Of a stretch of 64,000 bases of DNA, positions 25,760 to 33,632 are shown in pieces; position 1 is the first letter of the stretch, and every line of letters starts with the position of its first letter. Origin of the DNA: Homoserinibacter sp. YIM 151385. Lineage in GTDB: Bacteria > Actinomycetota > Actinomycetes > Actinomycetales > Microbacteriaceae. Position numbers and translations under genes: made by a program. The notes under the pieces were generated by a model. The model did not search any database. It worked only from the letters and a program-made list of their open reading frames with translations, and was not told where the DNA came from. The DNA lies in NCBI RefSeq assembly GCF_027912415.1, contig NZ_CP115175.1:2418001-2482000 (forward strand), given 5' to 3'.

Positions 25760-26576
25760 GGGCGGTGCCGTCGTCGGAGGGCAGGGGCTCGTCGGCGGCG
25801 GCTCGGACCTCGAGCTCGCGCAGCTGCGCGACGCCGGAGGTGACCGTCATGAACGCCGTCTCCGCCGCATCCAGACCCGTCGCGATCCGGGCCATGCCCG
25901 CGCGGGGCGCGAGGCCGGTCGCGTCGACCACATGCCAGGCGCCCTCGATGTACGCCTCGACGACGGCGTGGAAGTCCATCGGCTCGAGCTGCGGCGCATA
26001 GACGGCGACGAGTCGCGCCGGGATGTCGAGGGCGCGGATGAGGGCGATCGTCAGGTGCGCGTAGTCGCGGCAGACGCCGCGGCGCGAGAGCAGCACCGAG
26101 ACGGCGGTGTCGAGGGAGGTCGTCGAGCCCGCGACGTAGTCGAGCCGGTCGGCGACCCAGTCGCGGACGGCCTCGACCGCGGCGCGACCCTCGAGCCCGG
26201 CGAACTCGGCCTGCGCCGTCGGGATGAGCGCGTCCGACTCGCAGTACCGGCTCGCGCGGCCGTAGCGGATGAGGTCGGCGGACTCGACGACGGCGGCGAT
26301 CGACTCGTCGCGGCCCTCGATGCGGGCCTCGTAGGCGAGCTCGTGCGTGCCGCGCGGCAGCTCGACGAGCTCGGTGACGGTGCCGTGCTGCAGGTCGACG
26401 CGGGTGCGGCGGGCCCGGTCCGGCATCGTGGGTGAGGCCTCGGACTGCGCGGCCGCGATCGCGAGCTCGAGGGTCGCCGGCTCGTCCACCTCGACGAGGA
26501 GGCGGGCCGAGACGGTGCGGTCCGGGGTGGTGCGGTCCGGGGTGGTGCGTGCGGGGGTGGTGCCGTCCGCGGTCAC
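25743..26576 (-). CDS. Transglutaminase-like cysteine protease family protein
   Basis: 277 aa from GTG 26576. The transglutaminase-core catalytic triad is visible: Cys169 in RRGVCRDYAHL, His203 in MDFHAVVEAYI and Asp218 in WHVVDATG. An N-terminal beta-rich domain precedes it, as in bacterial transglutaminase-like proteins usually acting as proteases or amidases. No signal peptide is seen, so it is probably cytoplasmic. Residues about 5-20 are a Thr-Thr-Pro-Asp-Arg repeat made by a 15-bp tandem repeat. Start overlaps the upstream stop by 4 nt (GTGA). Confidence 0.8.
   Translation of the reverse strand: MTADGTTPARTTPDRTTPDRTVSARLLVEVDEPATLELAIAAAQSEASPTMPDRARRTRVDLQHGTVTELVELPRGTHELAYEARIEGRDESIAAVVESADLIRYGRASRYCESDALIPTAQAEFAGLEGRAAVEAVRDWVADRLDYVAGSTTSLDTAVSVLLSRRGVCRDYAHLTIALIRALDIPARLVAVYAPQLEPMDFHAVVEAYIEGAWHVVDATGLAPRAGMARIATGLDAAETAFMTVTSGVAQLRELEVRAAADEPLPSDDGTALIRLG
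26513..26570. repeat. 15-bp tandem repeat in the transglutaminase N-terminus
   Basis: About four copies of a 15-bp unit, GGTGGTGCGGTCCGG on the plus strand (26526-26540 is the clearest), with drift in the outer copies. On the coding strand it encodes repeated Thr-Thr-Pro-(Asp/Ala)-Arg. A unit divisible by three lets copy number change without a frameshift, so the N-terminal linker could vary in length between strains. Confidence 0.7.
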
Positions 26577-27016
26577 GCGCCGGAGGCGGCGTCGTCGCCG
26601 TCGCGCTTCGGGAGGCGGGAGCGGACCTGCGCGGCGGCGTCGCCCGCCGCCTCGCGCGCCGACTCGGCACCGGACCGGACGGCGTCCGCGCCGGAGCGGA
26701 CCGCATCCGCACCGCGCTCGACGGCCTCAGAGGTCGCGGCGGCGGCATCCTGTGCGAGCTGCCCGACCTTCTCGCGCCCATCCCGCACGCCGTCGCGCAC
26801 GGCGACCCGCGCATCCCCGGCGAGGTCCTTCGCGAGCTCGGCGCCGTCCTCGCCGGCGTCGCGCAGGGTCGCCTTGGCGCGTGCGGTGCGCGGATCCCTC
26901 GCGACCTCGCCGACCCCGCGGCGCACCGCGTCGACGACGCGACGGCCGCTCTCGGTCTGCGTCAGGAACCAGGCGGCGCCGCCGATGACGAGCAGGGGGG
27001 TGATGCGGATTCGCAT
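26573..27016 (-). CDS. Ala-rich small membrane-anchored helical protein
   Basis: 147 aa. A short hydrophobic segment at residues 3-19 (IRITPLLVIGGAAWFL) is followed by a long, highly charged, Ala-rich amphipathic helix region with 11-residue-like periodicity (GADAVRSGADAVRSGAESAR). It resembles apolipoprotein-like or LEA-like stress proteins, but no family is certain. ATG 27016 follows a GGAGA site. Coupled to the transglutaminase by a 4-nt overlap. Confidence 0.55.
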   Translation of the reverse strand: MRIRITPLLVIGGAAWFLTQTESGRRVVDAVRRGVGEVARDPRTARAKATLRDAGEDGAELAKDLAGDARVAVRDGVRDGREKVGQLAQDAAAATSEAVERGADAVRSGADAVRSGAESAREAAGDAAAQVRSRLPKRDGDDAASGA

Positions 27017-27091
27017 GGGCCGTCTCCGTTCGGTTCGCGCGCCCGGTCGGCGCGCCACCGCTCCAGTCTGGGCCGGATCCCCGGCGGCCCA

Positions 27092-27250
27092 CGCCGATTC
27101 GCGCCTCCCTCTCAGCCTCGTGCCCCCCCCCCGCGCCCCGCCCCCCAGACCCCCTTCCGAAATGCAGGACCGGATGAGCTCGCCCCCCGAGATCCCGGGG
27201 TCCGGGGTTGGCGCAGGGCGCGCTGGTCCTGCATTTCGGAAGGGGCCGGC
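27092..27250. repeat. Structured intergenic repeat, copy 1
   Basis: This 324-bp gene-free stretch (27017-27340) is dominated by a ~158-bp element nearly identical to 28761-28917 and in the same orientation. It starts GCCGATTCGCGCCTCCCTCT, passes a C-rich tract, and folds into a hairpin whose perfect 21-bp arms are 27151-27171 (CCCCTTCCGAAATGCAGGACC) and 27225-27245. The ~53-nt apical part contains CCGAGATCCCGGGG. C-rich and G-rich flanks could extend the stem. No coding potential is apparent. Confidence 0.8.
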
Positions 27251-27340
27251 CGGGGGCGGGGGCGGGGGGCGGAGGATGCGGCGGCCGAGTCGATCCGCAT
27301 CGGCTCGGCGGCAGGTGGTGCCGAGCCCGCGCGGCCGGCC

Positions 27341-27685
27341 TCAGGCGGAGCGGGGCCGGGCGGCGCCGCTCGCGTCGCCGCGTCGCGTCTTCCGCACCTC
27401 GCGCAGCACGATCTGCTCGGGGCAGACGGTCGAGAGGAAGTCGCCGACCGAGAGCGCGAGCCGGTCGCTCACAAGCGAGTAGAGGATGCGGTTCGCGTCC
27501 CGGCGCTCGGTCACGAGCCCAGCCTGGCGCAACACGCCGAGGTGGCGGCTGATGGTGGGACCGGAGGCGTCGAAGCGGCCCGCGATGTCACCCGCGGAGA
27601 GCTCGCCGTCCTTGAGGTCCTGCAGGATCTGTCGGCGAGTGGGGTGCGCGAGCGCCGCGAAGATGTCGCTCGCGCTGTCGGCCAT
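27341..27685 (-). CDS. ArsR-family transcriptional regulator
   Basis: 114 aa winged-helix protein: FAALAHPTRRQILQDL, then recognition region SGPTISRHLGVLRQAG, and a wing RDANRILYSL. No metal-binding Cys pair is present in the DNA-recognition helix, so it is probably not a metal sensor. TATATT at 27692-27697 (minus strand) lies 6 nt before the ATG, giving an apparently leaderless, near-consensus promoter. Divergent from the NAD-binding oxidoreductase across the operator 27706-27722. Confidence 0.82.
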   Translation of the reverse strand: MADSASDIFAALAHPTRRQILQDLKDGELSAGDIAGRFDASGPTISRHLGVLRQAGLVTERRDANRILYSLVSDRLALSVGDFLSTVCPEQIVLREVRKTRRGDASGAARPRSA

Positions 27686-27705
27686 GCTTGCAATATAGCA
27701 CTCCA

Positions 27706-27722
27706 GCTAAATAGTATTTAGC
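27706..27722. promoter_or_regulatory. 17-bp palindromic operator (ArsR site, inferred)
   Basis: GCTAAATAGTATTTAGC has perfect 8-bp arms around a single central G. It is a sharp A/T-rich island in GC-rich DNA between two divergent genes and overlaps their promoter region. The neighbouring ArsR-family protein is the obvious binder. Confidence 0.75.
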
Positions 27723-27751
27723 CGATTAGCTCAGGAGCAAAGGAGAGCATC

Positions 27752-28663
27752 ATGAAGGTCGCGATCACCGGCGGCACCGGCTTCGTCGGGCGGAGCCTGG
27801 CCGCGCGTCTCGGCTCCGAGCGCGCCGTCGTCGTCTCGCGCCGCACCGGCGTCGACGTGCAGGACGTCGACGCGCTCGCCGCCGCCTTCGCGGGCTGCGA
27901 GGCCGTCGCCCACTGCGCCGGCATCAACCGCGAGATCGGGGAGCAGACCTATCAGCGCGTCCATGTCGACGGCACCGCCGCCGTCATCGAGGCGGCGCGC
28001 CGCGCCGGCGTCCGCCGCATCGTCATGCTCAGCTTCCTCCGCGCCCGGCCAGGCACGGGCTCCGGCTACCACGAGTCGAAGTGGGAGGCCGAGGAGCTCG
28101 TCCGCGCCTCGGGCCTCGAGCACACCATCCTCAAGTCGGGCATGATCTACGGCCCTGGCGACCACATGGTCGATCACGTCGCGCGCGCTGTGCGGACCTG
28201 GCCGTTCTTCGCGACGGTGGGATTCCGGGAGCGGGATGTGCGTCCCGTCCCCGTCGAGGACGCGGTCGACGTCATCGTCGGCGCGCTCGAGGGGCGCATC
28301 CCCGATCCGACGGTGGCCGTGATGGGCGCCGAGCAGCTGCCGCTCGGGCAGGCGGTCCGCCGGATCGCGCACGTCGCCGGGCGGCGACCGGTCTACATCC
28401 CGGTGCCGATCTGGGCGATCCGGGTCATCGCCGTGCTGGCCGAGTCGGTCATGACGGTGCCGCTCGTCGCGCGGGCGCAGGCGCTCATGCTCGCCGAGGG
28501 CGTCAGCGAGGCCGCGCCGGCCGCGCCCGAGGTGCCCGCCGCGCTGCGCCCGCGCGGCCGCTTCACCGAGGAGCGCATCCGCGCGGCGCTCCCTGATCGA
28601 GGCGCCTTCGGGGCGGACGACCTCCGTGTCGTGCGGTGGTGGAGGGCGCGCCGGGCGGGTTGA
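27752..28663 (+). CDS. NAD(P)-binding atypical SDR (NDUFA9-like)
   Basis: 303 aa Rossmann protein beginning KVAITGGTGFVGRSLAARL, the GGxGxxG motif of atypical SDRs. YHESKWEAEELVRASGLEHT places the family's Tyr-x3-Lys pair at about 110-114. A weakly hydrophobic helix near 215-240 suggests membrane association, as in NDUFA9/quinone-oxidoreductase-like members. AAAGGAGAG precedes the ATG. Together with the divergent ArsR gene it forms a small regulated cassette bounded by the two long repeats. Confidence 0.78.
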   Translation: MKVAITGGTGFVGRSLAARLGSERAVVVSRRTGVDVQDVDALAAAFAGCEAVAHCAGINREIGEQTYQRVHVDGTAAVIEAARRAGVRRIVMLSFLRARPGTGSGYHESKWEAEELVRASGLEHTILKSGMIYGPGDHMVDHVARAVRTWPFFATVGFRERDVRPVPVEDAVDVIVGALEGRIPDPTVAVMGAEQLPLGQAVRRIAHVAGRRPVYIPVPIWAIRVIAVLAESVMTVPLVARAQALMLAEGVSEAAPAAPEVPAALRPRGRFTEERIRAALPDRGAFGADDLRVVRWWRARRAG

Positions 28664-28760
28664 TCGAGGTGGCTCGAGAGGATGCGATCGGCGAGTACCG
28701 GACCGGGAGGCCGCGGCTCCGCATCCCGCGGATCACACGGCGGCGACCCGGACGGCGCGC

Positions 28761-28917
28761 GCCGATTCGCGCCTCCCTCTCAGCCTCGTGCCGGCCCCCC
28801 CCGCCCCCGCCCCCAGACCCCCTTCCGAAATGCAGGACCGGATGCGCTCGCCCCCCGAGATCCCGGGGTCCGGGATGCGCGCAGGGCGCGCTGGTCCTGC
28901 ATTTCGGAAGGGGCCGG
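28761..28917. repeat. Structured intergenic repeat, copy 2
   Basis: Direct copy of the element at 27092-27250, lying in the 382-bp gene-free interval 28664-29045 between convergent genes. The same 5' block and the same perfect 21-bp arms are present (28819-28839 and 28893-28913). Differences from copy 1 sit mainly in the C-rich tract and the apical region, while the 21-bp arms are invariant. A C-rich left flank and G-rich right flank may lengthen the hairpin. Confidence 0.8.
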
Positions 28918-28949
28918 AGGGCCGGGGCGGGGGCTCCTCGCGGAGCTCG

Positions 28950-29049
28950 CGACGCGGTCGACGGGCTGTTCCTCGGCCGCGTCGCGCACGACCCGGCGGC
29001 CCTCGAGGCCATCCTCGCGGAGGCGGACGCGCGACTCGCGGCGGTCTAG
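28950..29049 (+). other. Short coding-like remnant after repeat copy 2
   Basis: Immediately 3' of repeat copy 2 an open frame ends at 29049 with LFLGRVAHDPAALEAILAEADARLAAV-like content (split here: GLFLGRVAHDPAALEA then ILAEADARLAAV), which reads like the C-terminus of a soluble helical protein. It has no start of its own, since upstream sequence is the repeat. It overlaps the TetR stop region by 4 nt. It may be a gene tail cut by the element, or a chance frame in GC-rich DNA. Confidence 0.2.
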
Positions 29050-29675
29050 CCCGCGCGCCCCGCGCGCCCCTCGAGCTCGGCCCAGCCCGGTGCGAGGAGC
29101 GCGAAGGCGGTGTCGAGGGCGGCGGCGGGATCCTCGGACTCCAAGGCGAGCAGCTGGATCTGGAGCACGAAGCGGGCGAGCACGCGGATCGCGTCGTCGG
29201 GCCTCTCGCGGCCGAGGTCCTGGGCGACGGCCGCCGCCACGGCCTGCTCGTGCCGCAGCCACATGCGCGCCGCGTAGTCGTTGAGCGCCGGGGTCGAGTC
29301 GACGAGCTCGAGGAAGGCGCGGCGCTGCCGGCCGTAGGCCGCCTGCTCGGCGACGCCGCGGTGGAAGGCGGCCTGGAAGGCCTCGAGGATGCCGGTGCCG
29401 GCCGGGCGGTCGCGCACGATCGCGACGAGCTCGTCGCGCTGCTCCTCGTCCTCGTCGAAGACGAGCGCCTCCTTCTGCGGGAAGTGCGCGAAGACGGTCG
29501 TCGGGGAGACGTCGGCGACGTCGGCGATCTCGCGGATGCTGACCTCGTCGAAGCCGCGCTCGAGGAATAGCCGCGTGGCCGCATCCGAGATCGCCTTCCG
29601 GGTCGCGGCCTTCTTGCGCTCGCGGCGGCCGGCGGCCGGAGCGCCGGTCCCGGCGCGCGCGGGGTCCTCGGTCAT
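29046..29675 (-). CDS. TetR-family regulator (divergent to MFS exporter)
   Basis: 209 aa. After a disordered Ala/Gly/Arg-rich start, the HTH is clear at about 20-65 (KAISDAATRLFLERGF, IADVADVSPTTVFAHF). The helical C-terminal domain should bind an inducer. TAGAGT at 29682-29687 (minus strand) lies 6 nt before the ATG (leaderless). The divergent neighbour is an MFS efflux pump whose promoter spacer contains an inverted repeat, so this is the likely efflux repressor. Confidence 0.82.
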   Translation of the reverse strand: MTEDPARAGTGAPAAGRRERKKAATRKAISDAATRLFLERGFDEVSIREIADVADVSPTTVFAHFPQKEALVFDEDEEQRDELVAIVRDRPAGTGILEAFQAAFHRGVAEQAAYGRQRRAFLELVDSTPALNDYAARMWLRHEQAVAAAVAQDLGRERPDDAIRVLARFVLQIQLLALESEDPAAALDTAFALLAPGWAELEGRAGRAG

Positions 29676-29709
29676 GTCGGCACTCTAGCGGATCGATCCC
29701 GAAATCGTA

Positions 29710-29738
29710 TTGACAACAAAACTGGTACGAGTACAGTT
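29710..29738 (+). promoter_or_regulatory. Promoter and operator of the MFS exporter
   Basis: The -35 TTGACA (29710-29715) is exact, and the -10 TACAGT (29732-29737) follows after 16 bp. The spacer holds AACTG...CAGTT arms (29720-29724, 29734-29738) around GTACGAGTAC, a dyad suited to a TetR dimer. The expected transcription start is at or next to GTG 29746, so the mRNA would be leaderless. Confidence 0.7.
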
Positions 29739-29745
29739 ACGGATC

Positions 29746-31047
29746 GTGACCACCGAAACCGCCTCGCCCACCGCACCGCACCGCCCGATCGGCGCGCGCC
29801 GCGCGTGGGCCATGCTCGTCGCCCTGACGCTCCTCACCGTCATCGGGATGACCGTCGTGCTGCCCGTGCTCCCGTTCGTCGTCCTCCGCTATGTGCCCGA
29901 CCAGGGCCACCTCGCGATCTGGGTCGGCATCCTCGAGGGCGTCAACGCCCTCTGCGCCTTCCTCGTCGCGCCCATCCTCGGCGGGCTCTCCGACCGCATC
30001 GGCCGCCGTCCCGTCATCATCGCCTCGGCCTTCGGCGCGGCCCTCGGCTACCTCCTCTTCGGGCTCGGCGGCTCCATCTGGATGCTGCTGATCGGCCGGA
30101 TCGTCCAGGGCATCACCGCGGGCGACATGCCGGCGCTCTTCGCCTACCTCGCCGACATCACGCCGCCCGCGCAGCGCGCTCGGCGCTTCGGCCTCCTCGG
30201 CGCGCTCTCCGGCATCGGCATGATGGCCGGCCCCGCGCTCGGCGGCCTCCTCGCCGCGATCAGCACCGACCTGCCCGTCTTCGTGACCGCGGCGATCGCG
30301 CTCGTCATCGCGATCCTCAGCATCTTCGCCCTGCCCGAGAGCCTCGCTCCCGAGCGCCGGACCCCGCGCCTCGACCTCCGCGCCCTCCACCCGCTGCGGG
30401 TGTTCCGCGACGCCTTCGCCCGCCGCGAGCTCCGCGGACTCCTCTTCGGGTTCGTGCTCGTGACGGTGCCGTTCGTGTTCTTCGTCAACAACTTCAGCGT
30501 GCTCGCGCTCGACGAGCTCAGCTGGACGGCGACGCAGGTCGGACTGCTCACCGCCGTCGTCGGCATCCTCGACATCGCGATCCAGGGCGGGCTCCTCGCG
30601 ATCCTGCTGCCCCGGATCGGCGAGCGCGGCATCATCATCAGCGGCATCGTCACCCAGGCGGTCGGCCTCGTGGCGCTCGGCGTCATCGGATCCCTGCTCG
30701 CCCAGCCCTGGCTGTTCGTGGTCGGCACGCTCGTCCTCGCGGCGGGTCAGGGCGCGACGACGGCGACGATCGACGGGGTCCTCTCGAACTCGGTCGGCGA
30801 CGACGAGCAGGGCTGGATCGCGGGGGCGGCCCAGTCGCTCAACTCGGCGATCGGGATGCTCGCCCCGGTCGTCGCGGGCCTGCTCTACACGGTCGTCGCG
30901 CACTCGGCCCCGTACTGGATCGGCGCCGTGCTCATGCTCGCGGCGGTCGTGGTGTTCGTGCGCGCGCGGATCGCGAGCGCGGCGGCCGGGGAGGGGCCGG
31001 GCGCGCGGGGCGAGACCGCCCCGGAGCCGGCGGCGGCGAGCTCCTGA
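29746..31047 (+). CDS. MFS efflux transporter (DHA1/TetA-like)
   Basis: 433 aa from GTG 29746 with about twelve transmembrane helices. MFS motif A appears as GGLSDRIGRRPV after helix 2, and a second-half equivalent is weak. The layout (helix 1 GMTVVLPVLPF, acidic residues in the loop) is typical of drug/H+ antiporters related to tetracycline exporters; substrate not known. TTG 29710 is in frame but is part of the -35 box, so it is not a start. Divergent from its probable TetR repressor. Confidence 0.8.
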   Translation: MTTETASPTAPHRPIGARRAWAMLVALTLLTVIGMTVVLPVLPFVVLRYVPDQGHLAIWVGILEGVNALCAFLVAPILGGLSDRIGRRPVIIASAFGAALGYLLFGLGGSIWMLLIGRIVQGITAGDMPALFAYLADITPPAQRARRFGLLGALSGIGMMAGPALGGLLAAISTDLPVFVTAAIALVIAILSIFALPESLAPERRTPRLDLRALHPLRVFRDAFARRELRGLLFGFVLVTVPFVFFVNNFSVLALDELSWTATQVGLLTAVVGILDIAIQGGLLAILLPRIGERGIIISGIVTQAVGLVALGVIGSLLAQPWLFVVGTLVLAAGQGATTATIDGVLSNSVGDDEQGWIAGAAQSLNSAIGMLAPVVAGLLYTVVAHSAPYWIGAVLMLAAVVVFVRARIASAAAGEGPGARGETAPEPAAASS

Positions 31048-31134
31048 TCGCCCAGGTCCGCGCCCGCTGAGCGTCCCCGCCGCGCCGGCTGGGAGCCGCC
31101 GCATCCCACCCCGACCGCTCCGTAGCGTCGGGAT

Positions 31135-32028
31135 ATGACCAAGGCACCCTCGCTCATCGATCCCACGAAGATCTACGCCGACATCGACACCCCCGAGCAG
31201 TACCTCGAGGGTGCCGGACTCGACTCCGAGATGGAGGACCCGGCCGACCTCGGCGCCGAGAGCTATGTCGGCTCCGGCAAGCTGACCGGCCGGCGCGCGC
31301 TCATCACGGGCGGCGACTCCGGCATCGGCGGCGCGACCGCGATCGCCTACGCCCGCGAGGGCGCGGATGTCGCGATCAGCTACCTGCCGGAGGAGCAGTC
31401 GGACGCCGACCGCATCGTGCGGCTCATCGAGGAGGCCGGCCGGAAGGCCGTCGCGATCCCCGGCGACATCTCGGATGCGGCCTTCTGCCGCGAGCTCGTC
31501 GAGCGTGCCGTCGAGGGCCTCGGCGGGCTCGACATCCTCGTCAACAACGCGGGGAAGCAGCAGCACGTCGAGGATCTCGTCGACCTCGACGACGAGGAGT
31601 TCGACGCGACGATGAAGACGAACATCTACGCGACGTTCTGGATCACGAAGGCGGCGCTGCCGCACCTGCCGGCCGGCTCCTCCATCATCAACACGACCAG
31701 CATCCAGGCGTACGCGCCCTCCGGTCACCTCGTGCACTACGCGATGACGAAGGGCGCCATCAACAACTTCTCGAAGGGCCTCGCGGAGCAGCTCGCGCCG
31801 AAGGGCATCCGCGTCAACGCGGTCGCCCCCGGGCCGATCTGGACGCCGCTGCAGCCCGCGGGCGGCCAGCCGCCGGAGGCGCTGCCCGACGCCGGCTCGC
31901 AGACGGGCGTCGGCCGCTGGGGCCAGCCCGCCGAGCTCGCCCCCGCGTTCGTCTACCTCGCCTCGGCGGAGTCGACCTACGTGGTCGGCGAGACGCTCAA
32001 CGTCAACGGCGGGATGCCGACGCCGTAA
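31135..32028 (+). CDS. SDR oxidoreductase, general-stress type (YhdF/YdaD-like)
   Basis: 297 aa. It has the N-terminal extension typical of the general-stress SDR subgroup (SYVGSGKLTGRRALITGG), then GGDSGIGG as cofactor loop (about 58-65), VNNAG and the active site HYAMTKG. Bacillus relatives are sigma-B controlled. Followed at 32 bp by a DUF3072 gene, another family linked with stress loci. TAGCGT at 31123-31128 is 6 nt before the ATG (leaderless). Confidence 0.82.
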   Translation: MTKAPSLIDPTKIYADIDTPEQYLEGAGLDSEMEDPADLGAESYVGSGKLTGRRALITGGDSGIGGATAIAYAREGADVAISYLPEEQSDADRIVRLIEEAGRKAVAIPGDISDAAFCRELVERAVEGLGGLDILVNNAGKQQHVEDLVDLDDEEFDATMKTNIYATFWITKAALPHLPAGSSIINTTSIQAYAPSGHLVHYAMTKGAINNFSKGLAEQLAPKGIRVNAVAPGPIWTPLQPAGGQPPEALPDAGSQTGVGRWGQPAELAPAFVYLASAESTYVVGETLNVNGGMPTP

Positions 32029-32060
32029 GGCGCCGGACCCGCGGAAGGAAAGTGGATGAC

Positions 32061-32351
32061 ATGACCGATCCGAGAGACGAGGCGCCCCCGGTGCCCGAGG
32101 AGATCGATGCGGGCGACGCGGGCGTCGTCGAGCACGAGACGCTCGGCGGCCGGGCGGACCCCGAGGAGGCCGCGAGCAAGGACCCCGCCGACTGGGTGAC
32201 GGGCGACGAGCCCATGACGGCGGCGCAGCGCAGCTACCTCGACACCCTCGCGCGCGAGGCGGGCGAGGAGCTGCCGGCGGAGCTCACGAAGGCGGAGGCG
32301 AGCGAGCACATCGAGCGCCTCCAGCAGGCGACGGGTCGCGGCGCGAGCTGA
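32061..32351 (+). CDS. DUF3072 protein
   Basis: 96 aa acidic protein. The C-terminal half matches DUF3072: DWVTGDEPMTAAQRSYLDTL followed by EELPAELTKAEASEHIERL, a two-helix unit. ATG 32061 is preferred over GTG 32052 because the GGAAGGAAAG site is correctly spaced only for the ATG. Probably cotranscribed with the stress-type SDR. Function unknown. Confidence 0.75.
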   Translation: MTDPRDEAPPVPEEIDAGDAGVVEHETLGGRADPEEAASKDPADWVTGDEPMTAAQRSYLDTLAREAGEELPAELTKAEASEHIERLQQATGRGAS

Positions 32352-32393
32352 CCCCGGTGCGCCGTGCCGTCGCACGGCGCGCGGCCCACGACG

Positions 32394-32429
32394 CGACGAG
32401 GCCCCCGCCGAGCGGCGGGGGCCTCGTCG
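32394..32429. terminator. Bidirectional hairpin terminator
   Basis: CGACGAGGCCCCCGCC (32394-32409) and GGCGGGGGCCTCGTCG (32414-32429) are perfect 16-bp arms around GAGC. It lies between the convergent DUF3072 and FAD-oxidoreductase genes, where a two-way terminator is expected. No U-run is seen on either strand. Confidence 0.75.
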
Positions 32430-32446
32430 TGCGCCGCGGCGCGTGC

Positions 32447-33628
32447 TCAGCGGATCGCGCCGACGAGCTCCTCGCGGGTCGCGGGCGGATCGCGCAGCAC
32501 GGCGCGCGCCGCATCCCGTCGCTCCTCGACCTTCCAGAGCAGGACGCCGATCGCGCGCTCGCCGTCGAGGTAGTAGACGACGACGCGATCGTCGTCGAGC
32601 CGCTCCTCCAGCGTCGGCAGCGAGGCGTCGAGCGTGCCGACCGCCTCCCACCGCACGTCGAAGACCTGCGTGTAGAAGTACGGCGTGTGCTCGTAGGGTG
32701 CGGTGTCGCCCGCCATCGAGCGGCCCGCGGCGCGGCCGGAGGCCTCCGCGTGGTCGACGTGCTCGATCCGCACGGGGCCCAGGATCGCATCCGGGTAGCG
32801 CGCGATGTCGCCCGCCGCCCAGATGGCCGGGTCCTCGGTGCGGAGGTGCGCATCGACCACGACGCCGTCGTCGACGGGGAGGCCGGCCTGCTCCGCGAGC
32901 TCCGTCACGGGCGTCGCGCCGAGGCCCACCACCACGACGTCCGCGCCGACGGAGCGGCCGTCGCCGAGGTGGACGACGACCGCATCCACGGCCGGCTCGG
33001 CGCGCTCGGCGCGCACGCCGCCGAGCACCTCGACCCCCGCATCCCGGAACCGGGACTCCAAGCCCTCCGCGAGCGATGCGGGGAGCTGCGAGCCCCCGAG
33101 CACCGCGTCCGGGTGCACGAGCGTCACGCGGCTGCCCTCCTGCGAGAGGGCGGCCGCGAGCTCGGCGCCGATGTACCCGCCGCCGACCACCGCGACGTGG
33201 ACGCCGGGGCCGGCGAGGCGTCGCAGCGCGCGATAGTCCTCCGCGCTCCGGAAGTGGATGATGCGGTCGTCGTCGGGCGCCGCCAGCCGCGCCGGCGTCG
33301 AGCCGGTCGCGAGCAGCAGCGCGCCGTAGCCGATGGTCTCGCCGGCGGCCGTCGTGACCTCCCGCGCGTCCCGGTCGATCCGGGTGACGAGGGTCTCGAG
33401 CCGGAGCTCGGCCCCCGTCGCCTCGGTCGTGCCGAGCGGCACCTGGTCCCAGTCGAACTCCGGATCGGTCCAGAGCTTCTTCGAGAGCGCGGGCCGCGTG
33501 TACGGCGGCTCGACGTCGGCGCTGAGGATGCCGATCGTGCCGCGCGCATCGCGCTCGCGGATGCCGCGGGCGGCGGCATCCGCGACCATCCCGCCGCCCA
33601 CCACGAGGTAGTCGTATCGCGTCGTCAC
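32447..33628 (-). CDS. FAD/NAD(P)-dependent oxidoreductase (ferredoxin-reductase-like)
   Basis: 393 aa from GTG 33628. Two Rossmann dinucleotide motifs are visible: DYLVVGGGMVADAAARGI near the start (FAD) and VAVVGGGYIGAELAAALS near 140-157 (NAD(P)H), plus a C-terminal domain containing FYTQVFDVRWEAVG. It resembles rubredoxin/ferredoxin reductases or nitrite-reductase-like NAD(P)H flavoproteins. It is 4 nt downstream of dps on the same strand, probably in the same operon, suggesting a redox-stress role. Confidence 0.78.
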   Translation of the reverse strand: MTTRYDYLVVGGGMVADAAARGIRERDARGTIGILSADVEPPYTRPALSKKLWTDPEFDWDQVPLGTTEATGAELRLETLVTRIDRDAREVTTAAGETIGYGALLLATGSTPARLAAPDDDRIIHFRSAEDYRALRRLAGPGVHVAVVGGGYIGAELAAALSQEGSRVTLVHPDAVLGGSQLPASLAEGLESRFRDAGVEVLGGVRAERAEPAVDAVVVHLGDGRSVGADVVVVGLGATPVTELAEQAGLPVDDGVVVDAHLRTEDPAIWAAGDIARYPDAILGPVRIEHVDHAEASGRAAGRSMAGDTAPYEHTPYFYTQVFDVRWEAVGTLDASLPTLEERLDDDRVVVYYLDGERAIGVLLWKVEERRDAARAVLRDPPATREELVGAIR

Positions 33629-33632
33629 CGGG

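Noticed and set aside
29710-29745. TTG 29710 as the start of the MFS exporter.
   Set aside because: The TTG is part of an exact TTGACA -35 box, and the residues it would add look unlike an exporter N-terminus.
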